Assembly: GCF_902833225.1 (NCBI RefSeq)
Contig: NZ_CADFEI010000019.1
Coordinates: 1 to 64,000 of the forward strand
Source of the DNA: Burkholderia sp. BCC1644
GTDB taxonomy: Bacteria; Pseudomonadota; Gammaproteobacteria; Burkholderiales; Burkholderiaceae
Reading direction: 5' to 3'
Length of the DNA stretch: 64,000 nucleotides
Each line of letters starts with the position of its first letter. Within the stretch, counting starts at the first letter, position 1. This document shows positions 57,340 through 64,000 of this stretch, piece after piece. The translations under genes and the position numbers were made by a program. Below the pieces are notes generated by a model that saw only the letters and a program-made list of their open reading frames with translations, was not told where the DNA came from and did not search any database.

Positions 57340-58008
57340 TCAGGACGCCTTGGCGACCTTCTCTGCCTTTTCCGCTTTCGGCGCACGGCGCTCGGCCCAT
57401 TCGACGATCGGCCGCCACTGTTCGAGATCCTTCTCGACGCGGCTCTTCGCGACGTCCCACAGCGTCAGGCCGTGCGCGGCGATCTGCACGTAGTTCTGCG
57501 TATCGCGCACGTAGCCGAGCACCGGCAGGCCAAGCCCCTCGACGAACCGGTGCAGCTGGTCGGACGAGCGCGTCCGCGCATCGACCCGCATCCCGACGAT
57601 CCCGACCTCGACGCTGCCCTTGCGCACCGCCTTCTCGCCGGCCAGGCGCTCCAGAAACTGCTGGGTCGCGAGAATATCGAACATCGACGGCTGCAGCGGC
57701 ACGATCACCTTGTCGGCCAGTTGCAGCGCGAGGTTGAGGCGGTTGCCATGCAGGCCGGCCGGCGTGTCGATCACCGCATATTCGAGGCCGCGTGGCGGCT
57801 TCGACGGCGCGTCCGGATCGAGATCCCACGCCTCGATCGGCGGCAGGCCGGCCGGCCGCAGGTCGAGCCACGCATGCGCGGACTGCTGCCGGTCCAGGTC
57901 GGCCAGCGCGACCCATGCGCCCTGCGCCGCGAAATAGCCGGCAAGATTGGTGGACAGCGTGCTCTTCCCCACGCCGCCCTTCGGATTCGCCACCACGATC
58001 ACCGTCAT
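57340..58008 (-). CDS. ParA/MinD-like partitioning ATPase
   Basis: A 222-residue ParA-superfamily ATPase. The deviant Walker A is ANPKGGVGKST (Lys10 and Lys15), switch-like 'ALADLDRQQSAHAWLDLRP' and Walker B 'EYAVIDTPAGLH' follow, with 'DKVIVPLQPSMFDILAT'. The C-terminus is Lys/Ala/Glu-rich (APKAEKAEKVAKAS). No parB or centromere-like repeat is adjacent, so this is probably an orphan ParA that positions some other cellular cargo rather than a chromosome partition protein. The start MTVIVVANPKGG is standard. It is convergent with panD and lies downstream of a DoxX gene. Confidence 0.88.
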   Translation of the reverse strand: MTVIVVANPKGGVGKSTLSTNLAGYFAAQGAWVALADLDRQQSAHAWLDLRPAGLPPIEAWDLDPDAPSKPPRGLEYAVIDTPAGLHGNRLNLALQLADKVIVPLQPSMFDILATQQFLERLAGEKAVRKGSVEVGIVGMRVDARTRSSDQLHRFVEGLGLPVLGYVRDTQNYVQIAAHGLTLWDVAKSRVEKDLEQWRPIVEWAERRAPKAEKAEKVAKAS

Positions 58009-58145
58009 GAATTCCCCCGAAAAAGCCGCGCGGCGCTGGCCGCGTGGCTGGCGCCGCTCGATTGCGGATACAGGGAGCGATGATATCGGCAAACGGGGTG
58101 TCACCGGAACGGGTTGCGCCGATCCGCACCCCGCTTTCGTTCGCC

Positions 58146-58559
58146 TTACGCGCGCTGGGCCGCCGCCTCCCGCGCGCCGATCGCGAACGCACCGCCGCCC
58201 AGCAGCGCCTGCACGGCCAGCGTGACGGCCCAGAACGCCGGATATTCCCAGCCGCCGTTCGGCGACGAGAAGCTCCAGCCGTTCGGCAGATGCGCGGCGG
58301 TCGCGCCGAGCATGAACGGCAGCAGCGCGAGCGCGGCAACGCGCACGCGGAAGCCCGCGAGCAGCGCAAGGCCGCCCGCGAGCTCGACGAACGTCGTCAG
58401 GTACGCGAGCCAGCCCGGCAGGCCGATCGACGCGAAGAATTGCGCGGTGCCGGGCAGCGTGAAGACGAACACCTTCTGCGCCACGTGCGCGAGGTACAGC
58501 ACGCCGAGCGTGACACGCAGCAGCGTCGCGGCGAAATCGTTCAGGCGATTGGAGTTCAT
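58146..58559 (-). CDS. DoxX family membrane protein
   Basis: A 137-residue inner-membrane protein with four membrane helices. It starts MNSNRLNDFAATLLRVTLGVLYLAHVAQKVFVFTLPGTAQFFASIGLP, the standard DoxX pattern, with 'TFVELAGGLALLAGFRVRVAALAL' in the middle. AAGGA precedes the ATG at 58559. DoxX proteins are linked to thiosulfate oxidation or redox balance in some organisms, but the role here is unknown. It is followed by the ParA-like gene in the same direction. Confidence 0.88.
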   Translation of the reverse strand: MNSNRLNDFAATLLRVTLGVLYLAHVAQKVFVFTLPGTAQFFASIGLPGWLAYLTTFVELAGGLALLAGFRVRVAALALLPFMLGATAAHLPNGWSFSSPNGGWEYPAFWAVTLAVQALLGGGAFAIGAREAAAQRA

Positions 58560-58666
58560 GGCGGATTCCTTCGTGAGTGGATGAGAATGGATCACACTCT
58601 ATTGAAATCAATTTCGCCGATAAACACGCCAATACGCTTTAACTGATTCCTGTTGAGAACGAATCG

Positions 58667-58699
58667 AATAAAAAACGGGCATGACCGATCATGCCCGTT
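58667..58699 (-). terminator. Intrinsic terminator after the small secreted peptide gene
   Basis: A perfect 11 bp stem (AACGGGCATGA, 58674-58684, with TCATGCCCGTT, 58689-58699) followed on the minus strand by TTTTTATT. A strong terminator that begins 8 bp past the peptide stop codon. Confidence 0.9.
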
Positions 58700-58707
58700 G
58701 CGATGCT

Positions 58708-58845
58708 TCAGTAACCGCTCTTGCCTTGTGTGGCGTCGCCGGAGCCGGACTGGCCGCCCGGCGCGTACGAATCGCACGCGTGCGCCACCGCCGACGCGCC
58801 CAGCAGCGCCGCGAGCAGCATGCTCCACCACCATCGAGCCTTCAT
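58708..58845 (-). CDS. Small secreted Gly-rich peptide
   Basis: A 45-residue predicted exported peptide: MKARWWWSMLLAALLGASAVAHA followed by a short mature part, CDSYAPGGQSGSGDATQGKSGY, of about 22 residues with a single Cys. A strong ribosome binding site (GGAGGAG) lies 8 bp before the ATG at 58845, and a strong terminator follows, so this is likely a genuine gene despite its size. It is not a lipoprotein by a clear lipobox, although the mature chain would begin at or near the Cys. The function is unknown. It lies downstream of cobQ and upstream of doxX in the same orientation. Confidence 0.7.
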   Translation of the reverse strand: MKARWWWSMLLAALLGASAVAHACDSYAPGGQSGSGDATQGKSGY

Positions 58846-58927
58846 CGTCGCACTCCTCCGGGCGGACCTCCGCCCTCCTCTGTTGTACGCGATCGGGCGG
58901 AAAAAGCGAGGGCCGGCCGCGCGCACG

Positions 58928-60430
58928 TCAACGAAACTCGGCGTACAGCGCGTCGAGGTCGAGATGGTCGGCGAACGTGTCGGCCAGCCGCTCGAGCGAT
59001 GCCTCGCGCAGCACCGGATAGTCGATGCGTTCCGCGCCGTCGAGCCCGGCCCACGCGAGCAGCGCCGAACATGCGTCGGGCGCGTCGAACAGCCCGTGCA
59101 CGTAGGTCGCGAGGATCTGGCCGTCGGCCGACACCGCGCCGTCCGGACGCGCACCGCCCTGCGCACCGTCGGCTGCCAGCGTCAGCGCGGGCGCCGCGAG
59201 CGCGGGCCCGCGCGTGTCGCCCATGTGGATCTCGTAGCCGCGCACGGCGGCTCCGCCCGGCAGCGCGAGTCGCCCCGTCACGTTCTTCAGCGTCTTGTCG
59301 GGCTGCAGCGTCGTGTCGAAATCGAGCAGAGCGAGCCCCGGCACGCTGCCGGGCACGCCTTCGAGGCCGAGCGGATCGTCGAGCGTGCGGCCGAGCATCT
59401 GCATCCCGCCGCAGATGCCGATCACCTTGCCGCCGTAGCGCAGATGGCGACGGATCACCGCGTCCCAGCCCGCGTCGCGCAGCCATGCGAGGTCGCGCTG
59501 CACGCTCTTTGAGCCGGGCAGGATCAGCAGGTCGGCGTCCGGCACGGGGCCGCTCTTCCAGTACGTGAATTCGACTTGCGGATGCGCGCGCAGCGGATCG
59601 AAATCCGTGTGGTTGCTGATGCGCGGCAGCGCGGGCACGACGACACGCAGCACGCCGGCGTCGCCGCGCGCGGCGGCGCTGCGCGCCTGGGCGGGCAGCA
59701 TGTCCTCGGCGTCGAGCAGCAGCCCGTGCAGGTACGGCAGCACGCCGAACACGGGCTTGCTCGTCTGCGCGCGCAGCCAGTCGAGCCCCGGTTCGAGCAG
59801 CTTGATGTCGCCGCGGAAGCGGTTGATCACGAAGCCGCGCACGCGTGCGCGCTCGCTGTCCGACAGGCACGCGAGCGTGCCGACCAGGTGCGCGAACACG
59901 CCGCCGCGGTCGATGTCGGCGACGAGCACGACGGGACAGTCGACGCGTTCGGCGAAGCCCATGTTCGCGATGTCGCCTTCGCGCAGGTTGATCTCGGCCG
60001 GGCTGCCGGCGCCCTCGACGATCACTGTGTCGTAGCCGGCACGCAGGCGCGCATACGACTCGAGCACCGCATCGAACGCGACCGGCTTGTAGTCGTGATA
60101 CGCGCGTGCGTCGAGGTTCATGCGCGCCTTGCCGTGAATGATCACCTGCGCGCCGCGGTCGCTCGTCGGCTTCAGCAGCACGGGGTTGAAATCCGTATGC
60201 GGCGCGACGCCCGCGGCCAGCGCCTGCAGCGCCTGCGCGCGACCGATCTCGCCGCCGTCGGCCGTTACCGCGCTGTTGAGCGCCATGTTCTGCGGCTTGA
60301 ACGGCGCGACGCGCGCGCCGGCACGGTGCGCGAGGCGGCACAATCCCGCGACGAGCGTGCTCTTGCCCGCGTCGGACGTCGTGCCCTGGATCATCAGCGT
60401 GCCGCGCGGCCGCGGCTCGGGTGCATTCAT
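58928..60430 (-). CDS. cobQ: Cobyric acid synthase
   Basis: A 500-residue enzyme that amidates adenosylcobyrinic acid a,c-diamide at four positions using glutamine and ATP. The N-terminal P-loop is [18 protein letters not shown]. The C-terminal class I glutamine amidotransferase domain has the nucleophile Cys in [11 protein letters not shown] and catalytic His near TYVHGLFD. '[14 protein letters not shown]' lies at the domain boundary. The start [10 protein letters not shown] is chosen just before the P-loop. It is divergent from the cobU-cbiB-cobD-btuF operon, 74 bp apart. Confidence 0.96.
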   Translation of the reverse strand: MNAPEPRPRGTLMIQGTTSDAGKSTLVAGLCRLAHRAGARVAPFKPQNMALNSAVTADGGEIGRAQALQALAAGVAPHTDFNPVLLKPTSDRGAQVIIHGKARMNLDARAYHDYKPVAFDAVLESYARLRAGYDTVIVEGAGSPAEINLREGDIANMGFAERVDCPVVLVADIDRGGVFAHLVGTLACLSDSERARVRGFVINRFRGDIKLLEPGLDWLRAQTSKPVFGVLPYLHGLLLDAEDMLPAQARSAAARGDAGVLRVVVPALPRISNHTDFDPLRAHPQVEFTYWKSGPVPDADLLILPGSKSVQRDLAWLRDAGWDAVIRRHLRYGGKVIGICGGMQMLGRTLDDPLGLEGVPGSVPGLALLDFDTTLQPDKTLKNVTGRLALPGGAAVRGYEIHMGDTRGPALAAPALTLAADGAQGGARPDGAVSADGQILATYVHGLFDAPDACSALLAWAGLDGAERIDYPVLREASLERLADTFADHLDLDALYAEFR

Positions 60431-60492
60431 CGTGTAAAGGTCATGGCAAAGCAAAGGCCGCATTATCGCCCGCGCCGGCATGCCCGCGCCGT

Positions 60493-60498
60493 TACAAT
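60493..60498 (+). promoter_or_regulatory. Candidate -10 element immediately before cobU
   Basis: TACAAT ends 6 bp before the cobU ATG, so a transcript started from it would be leaderless or nearly so. No ribosome binding site is evident there, which fits. The -35 is poor. Confidence 0.35.
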
Positions 60499-60504
60499 CA
60501 CGCG

Positions 60505-61059
60505 ATGATTCCGCACGACCTCACCTTCGTCCTCGGCGGCGCGCGCTCGGGCAAGAGCGCCTTCGCCGAGCGGCTCGCCGCCGACAGCGGCCGCCCCGTC
60601 ACCTACATCGCGACCGCGACCGCCGCCGATGCCGAATTCGCGCAGCGCATCGCGCATCATCGCGCGCGGCGGCCGGCCGACTGGGGCTTCGCCGACGCAC
60701 CCGTCGACCTCGCCGGCACACTCGCGCGGCTCGACGATCCGCACGCGTGCCTGCTCGTCGACTGCCTGACGCTGTGGCTCACGAACCTGCTGTGCCCCGC
60801 CGACGGCGACCCGCTCGACGATGCGCAGTACGCGGCCCAGGTCGACCGTCTCGAGCACGCATTGCGCGGCGCACGCGCGCAGGTGATCGTCGTCAGCAAC
60901 GAGATCGGGCTCGGCGTCGTGCCGCTCGGGTCGGTCACGCGCCGCTACGTCGACGAACTCGGGCGCCTGAACCAGCGTGTCGCCGCGCTCGCGACGCGCG
61001 TGACGCTGCTCGTCGCGGGGCTGCCGCTCGACCTCAAGGCGGGAGCATCGTCATGCTGA
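60505..61059 (+). CDS. cobU: Adenosylcobinamide kinase / adenosylcobinamide-phosphate guanylyltransferase
   Basis: A 184-residue bifunctional enzyme (CobU, also CobP) that phosphorylates adenosylcobinamide and attaches GMP. The P-loop is [12 protein letters not shown] (10-21). Further along are '[22 protein letters not shown]', with the guanylylated-type His, '[14 protein letters not shown]', '[14 protein letters not shown]' and 'LNQRVAALA'. The start at 60505 gives a short normal N-terminus. It overlaps the next gene, cbiB, by a few bases. Confidence 0.95.
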   Translation: MIPHDLTFVLGGARSGKSAFAERLAADSGRPVTYIATATAADAEFAQRIAHHRARRPADWGFADAPVDLAGTLARLDDPHACLLVDCLTLWLTNLLCPADGDPLDDAQYAAQVDRLEHALRGARAQVIVVSNEIGLGVVPLGSVTRRYVDELGRLNQRVAALATRVTLLVAGLPLDLKAGASSC

Positions 61060-61997
61060 TGCTGTCGCTGCCCGTCGTCGCGATGCTCGCGGTCGCGGCC
61101 GCGATCGTCGACCGCGCACTCGGCGAGCCGGCCGGCTGGCATCCGCTCGTCGCGTTCGGCCGCCTCGCCGCACGCATCGAAGGCGCACTGAACACTGGCC
61201 GGCGCGGCCGCATGATCGGCGTCGCCGCGTGGATCGCGGCCGTCGTGCCGCCGGTGGCCGTCGCGGCATGGCTCGTCACCGTGCTGCCGTGGCCGCTCGC
61301 GGCCGCGCTGCACGTCGCGCTGCTGTGGTTCGCGTTCGGCGCGAAGAGCCTCACCGACCACGTCGCGCCGATCGCCGCCGCGCTGCTGCGGCACGACCTC
61401 GCGGCCGCCCGCACGCTGACCGCGCGCATCGTGTCGCGCGACACGAGCGACGCCGACGAAGGCGCGCTGTCGCGCGCGGCCGTCGAATCGGCGCTCGAAA
61501 ACGGCAACGACGCGATCTTCGGCGCGCTGTTCTGGTTCGTCGTCGCCGGTGGTCCCGGCGCGCTGCTGTTCCGTCTCGCGAACACGCTCGACGCGATGTG
61601 GGGCTACCGCACGCCGCGCTTCCTGACCTTCGGCTGGGCCGCCGCGCGCCTCGACGATGCGCTCAACTGGCTGCCCGCACGCCTCACGGCCGCGAGCTAC
61701 GCACTGCTCGGCGATACCGCCGCCGCATGGCGCTGCTGGCGCACGCAGGCGCGTCACTGGGACAGCCCGAACGCAGGCCCCGTGATGGCGGCAGGGGCCG
61801 GCAGCCTGAACGTGCAGCTTGGCGGCCCGGCCGTCTATCACGGCGAGATCGAGGATCGCCCCGCGCTCGGTACCGGCGCGTCTGCAACCGCCCTCCACAT
61901 CGTCGCCGCGCTGTCGCTCGTCACGCGCACACTTGCCCTGTGGCTCGCGCTGCTGGTCGCGAGCGGCGCACTCGCCATGGCCACCCATCATGTCTGA
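61053..61997 (+). CDS. cbiB: Adenosylcobinamide-phosphate synthase
   Basis: A 314-residue integral membrane protein (CbiB; CobD in P. denitrificans naming) that attaches the aminopropanol phosphate arm to adenosylcobyric acid. Typical segments are 'VDRALGEPAGWHPLVAFGRLAARIEGAL', 'SRDTSDADEGALSRAAVESALENGNDAIFGALFWFV', and 'FLTFGWAAARLDDALNWLPARLTA', with several membrane helices. The start at 61053 (MLMLSLPV) overlaps cobU by 7 bp; 61059 is an alternative. The next gene supplies its aminopropanol phosphate substrate. Confidence 0.94.
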   Translation: MLMLSLPVVAMLAVAAAIVDRALGEPAGWHPLVAFGRLAARIEGALNTGRRGRMIGVAAWIAAVVPPVAVAAWLVTVLPWPLAAALHVALLWFAFGAKSLTDHVAPIAAALLRHDLAAARTLTARIVSRDTSDADEGALSRAAVESALENGNDAIFGALFWFVVAGGPGALLFRLANTLDAMWGYRTPRFLTFGWAAARLDDALNWLPARLTAASYALLGDTAAAWRCWRTQARHWDSPNAGPVMAAGAGSLNVQLGGPAVYHGEIEDRPALGTGASATALHIVAALSLVTRTLALWLALLVASGALAMATHHV

Positions 61998-63009
61998 TAC
62001 ACGCATCGTGCACGGCGGCAACCTGCATGAAGCCGCCCGCCGCCACGGCATCCCGTACGACGCGTGGCTCGACTTGTCGACCGGCATCAATCCGGTCGGC
62101 TATCCGGTACCGCCCGTCCCGGCCGACGCATGGCGCCGGCTGCCCGACGACGGCGACGGCCTCGCGGCCTGCGCCGCGCAGTACTACCGCGCACCCGATC
62201 CCGCCCATGTGTTGCCGGTTGCCGGCAGCCAGGCCGCGATCCGCGCATTGCCCGCGTTGCTGCCGGCCGGCGACGCCGGAGTCGCGACGCTCGCATACGG
62301 CGAATATGCGCCCGCATTCGCGCGTCACGGTCATCGTGTCGTGCCGCTCGACATCGGCGCCGATACGCTGCCCGTGACACTTCGCCACGCCATCGTCGGG
62401 AATCCGAACAATCCGACCGCCGAATTCGTGCCGACCGAGCGCCTGCTCGGCTGGCATGCGCAACTGGCGGCACGCGGCGGCACGCTGATCGTCGACGAGG
62501 CATTCGCCGATACGGGCGCATCGCAGTCGCTCGCGCCGCAGGTCGATCGCCCGGGGCTCGTCGTGCTGCGCTCGGTCGGCAAGTTCTACGGGCTCGCCGG
62601 CATTCGCGCGGGCTTCGTGCTCGCGTGCCCCGAACGAATCGTCGCGCTGCGCGACATGCTCGGCGCATGGACGGTCGGCGGTCCTGCCCGTCACGCGGTG
62701 ACCGCGGCGTTTGCCGATCGCGCGTGGCAGGCCGCCGCCCGCGAACGGCTCGCGGCCGACGGCGAACGACTGGCTGCATTGCTGCGTACGCACGGCTTCG
62801 CGGTACGTGCAACGCCGCTCTTCAGCTGGACCGACGACCCGCGCGCCGCGGCATTGCATGCGGCACTCGCGGCCCACGGGATCTGGACGCGGCACTTCCC
62901 GGCGCCGTCGAGCGTACGCGTCGGCCTGCCAGGCAGCGAAGCCGAATGGCGGCGCCTCGGCGACGCGCTTGCGCGCTGCGTGCCGCTGCTGCAACAGGCA
63001 TCCGCATGA
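61990..63009 (+). CDS. cobD: Threonine-phosphate decarboxylase (PLP)
   Basis: A 339-residue PLP-dependent enzyme (CobD in Salmonella naming, CobC in P. denitrificans) making aminopropanol phosphate from threonine phosphate. It has 'HGGNLHEAARRHGIPYDAWLDLSTGINPVGYP', 'VGNPNNPTAEF', 'LIVDEAFAD', and the PLP Lys in LRSVGKFYGLAGIRAGF. It overlaps cbiB by 8 bp, and btuF begins within its stop codon region (ATGA). Confidence 0.95.
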   Translation: MSDTRIVHGGNLHEAARRHGIPYDAWLDLSTGINPVGYPVPPVPADAWRRLPDDGDGLAACAAQYYRAPDPAHVLPVAGSQAAIRALPALLPAGDAGVATLAYGEYAPAFARHGHRVVPLDIGADTLPVTLRHAIVGNPNNPTAEFVPTERLLGWHAQLAARGGTLIVDEAFADTGASQSLAPQVDRPGLVVLRSVGKFYGLAGIRAGFVLACPERIVALRDMLGAWTVGGPARHAVTAAFADRAWQAAARERLAADGERLAALLRTHGFAVRATPLFSWTDDPRAAALHAALAAHGIWTRHFPAPSSVRVGLPGSEAEWRRLGDALARCVPLLQQASA

Positions 63010-63923
63010 GTCCGCATCGGTTTCGCCGGCTGACGCCGGTCGCCATGCTCGCCGCGCTTGCGCACGCACCGCTCGTCCACGCCGATGTGTCGACGCGCGA
63101 CGACGCCGGCAACACCGTCACGCTGCCCGCACCGGCGCAACGCGTGATCAGCCTCGCGCCGCACGCGACCGAACTCGTCTACGCGGCCGGCGGCGGTACG
63201 AAGCTCGTCGGCACCGTCACCTACAGCGACTATCCGCCCGCCGCGCAAGCGGTGCCGCGTGTCGGCGACAACAAGGCGCTCGACCTCGAGCGGATCGCCG
63301 CGCTGAAGCCCGACCTGATCGTCGTCTGGCGGCACGGCAACGCCGAGCGGCAGACCGACGCGCTGCGCGCGCTGCACATCCCGCTGTTCTTCAGCGAACC
63401 GAAGCATCTCGACGACGTGTCGTCGTCACTGCGCCGGCTCGGCACGCTGCTCGGCACCCAACCGGCGGCCGACGCGGCCGCGGCCGCCTATACGCGCGAC
63501 ATCGCGGCCCTGCGCACACGCTACGCGGCGCGAGCGCCCGTCCCGATGTTCTTCCAGGTCTGGGACCGGCCGCTGACGACGCTCAACGGCACACACCTGA
63601 TCAACGAAGTGATCGAGCTATGCGGCGGCCGCAACGTGTTCGCGTCGCTCAAGCCGCTCGCACCGACCGTCACCGACGAGGCCGTGCTCGCGGCGAATCC
63701 GGAAGCGATCGTGACGACCAGCGCCGGTGCGACGCGTTCGAACGAACCGCTGCCGAGCCTGGCGCGCTGGCGCGCGTGGCCCGCGCTGACGGCCGTGACG
63801 CGCAACAACCTGTTCGCAATCGACGGCGATCTGCTGACACGGCCTTCGCCGCGGATCGCACAGGGTGCGGCTGCGCTGTGCGAGGACCTCGATGCCGCGC
63901 GTGCGCGGCGGCCGGCGCGCTGA
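63006..63923 (+). CDS. btuF: Periplasmic cobalamin-binding protein, BtuF type
   Basis: A 305-residue type III periplasmic binding protein. A signal peptide (ending near APLVHA) is followed by 'VTLPAPAQRVISLAPHATELVYAAGGGTKLVGTVTYSDYPPAA', 'LERIAALKPDLIVVWRHGN' and 'VFFQVWDRPLTTLNGTHLINEVIELCGGRNVFA', the BtuF/FecB pattern. It should capture vitamin B12 or corrinoids for an ABC importer; no btuC or btuD is in the window. The 4 bp overlap with cobD puts it in the cob operon, linking uptake with salvage. Confidence 0.92.
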   Translation: MSPHRFRRLTPVAMLAALAHAPLVHADVSTRDDAGNTVTLPAPAQRVISLAPHATELVYAAGGGTKLVGTVTYSDYPPAAQAVPRVGDNKALDLERIAALKPDLIVVWRHGNAERQTDALRALHIPLFFSEPKHLDDVSSSLRRLGTLLGTQPAADAAAAAYTRDIAALRTRYAARAPVPMFFQVWDRPLTTLNGTHLINEVIELCGGRNVFASLKPLAPTVTDEAVLAANPEAIVTTSAGATRSNEPLPSLARWRAWPALTAVTRNNLFAIDGDLLTRPSPRIAQGAAALCEDLDAARARRPAR

Positions 63924-63949
63924 TTCACGCGCCACTGCATTGCGCGCGC

Positions 63950-64000
63950 CTACGCATCCCAGTGCATGACTTTCCACGCTTGCGCATCGTGGTCCGCGCG
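63950..64000 (-). CDS. C-terminal end of an unidentified gene (cut by window edge)
   Basis: On the minus strand an open frame enters from the right edge and ends at a TAG (63950-63952). The last 16 residues read RADHDAQAWKVMHWDA. This is convergent with btuF. The piece is too short to identify and could be chance. Confidence 0.35.
   Translation of the reverse strand, partial: RADHDAQAWKVMHWDA

Noticed and set aside
58560-60505. Cobalamin riboswitch controlling the cob genes
   Set aside because: I searched the divergent 74 bp region and the surroundings for a B12-box-like element and saw none; the space upstream of cobU is too short for the class.

Overview
The window is a GC-rich (about two-thirds G+C), gene-dense stretch that looks like the main chromosome of a Burkholderia, probably of the B. 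cepacia complex. The pointers are a fused hemDX gene beside hemC and hemY, a glnB-nadE pair, a beta-proteobacterial porin, a TamA/TamB pair, scpA beside panC-panD, and -10 elements of TANAAT type close to start codons. This assignment rests on gene content and order, with no database search. About 57 protein genes are supported. I see no rRNA, tRNA, CRISPR array, transposase or phage gene.

Layout. 1-2040: a NitT/TauT-type ABC importer (ATPase cut by the left edge, two-domain permease). 2485-5595: a small protein of unknown function, an OmpR/EnvZ-type two-component pair, and a divergent Spy/CpxP-like periplasmic protein. 5665-6363: pirin. 6733-9928: a complete basic-amino-acid ABC importer in HisJ-HisQ-HisM-HisP order, followed by convergent GNAT, LysR and porin genes. 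13319-15447: PII protein and glutamine-dependent NAD synthetase. 15557-21677: a FemAB/GNAT-like protein, a lipoprotein-type GH3 beta-glucosidase with a divergent AraC-type regulator, a GIY-YIG protein with a histone-like tail, and inorganic pyrophosphatase. 21904-25700: an aldehyde dehydrogenase, SDR and MFS catabolic set. 25932-27568: an isolated two-gene unit, an excisionase-type HTH regulator followed by an alpha/beta-hydrolase fused to a DUF4180-like domain. 27632-31796: hemC-hemDX-hemY. 32005-35019: phosphoenolpyruvate carboxylase. 35125-36903: a methyltransferase and a divergent XRE regulator. 37007-43693: argH, a HAD phosphatase, an LprI-like protein, a basic amino acid decarboxylase, dcd, and a SodC-fold lipoprotein that has lost most metal ligands. 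43827-48447: Mrp (apbC), an OmpA-family lipoprotein, a candidate small RNA, and metG. 48506-54392: tamA-tamB. 54670-58845: DUF3460, scpA, panC, panD, a ParA-like ATPase, DoxX and a tiny secreted peptide. 58928-63923: cobalamin genes (cobQ divergent from cobU-cbiB-cobD-btuF). A gene fragment enters from the right edge on the minus strand.

Most of the window is ordinary core-chromosome content. The parts most worth a second look are the HTH/hydrolase-DUF4180 unit and its A+T-rich inverted-repeat control region, the ligand-less SodC homologue, the candidate CU-rich small RNA upstream of metG, the GIY-YIG protein with its long basic tail, and several palindromic or tandem operator candidates in divergent intergenic regions.
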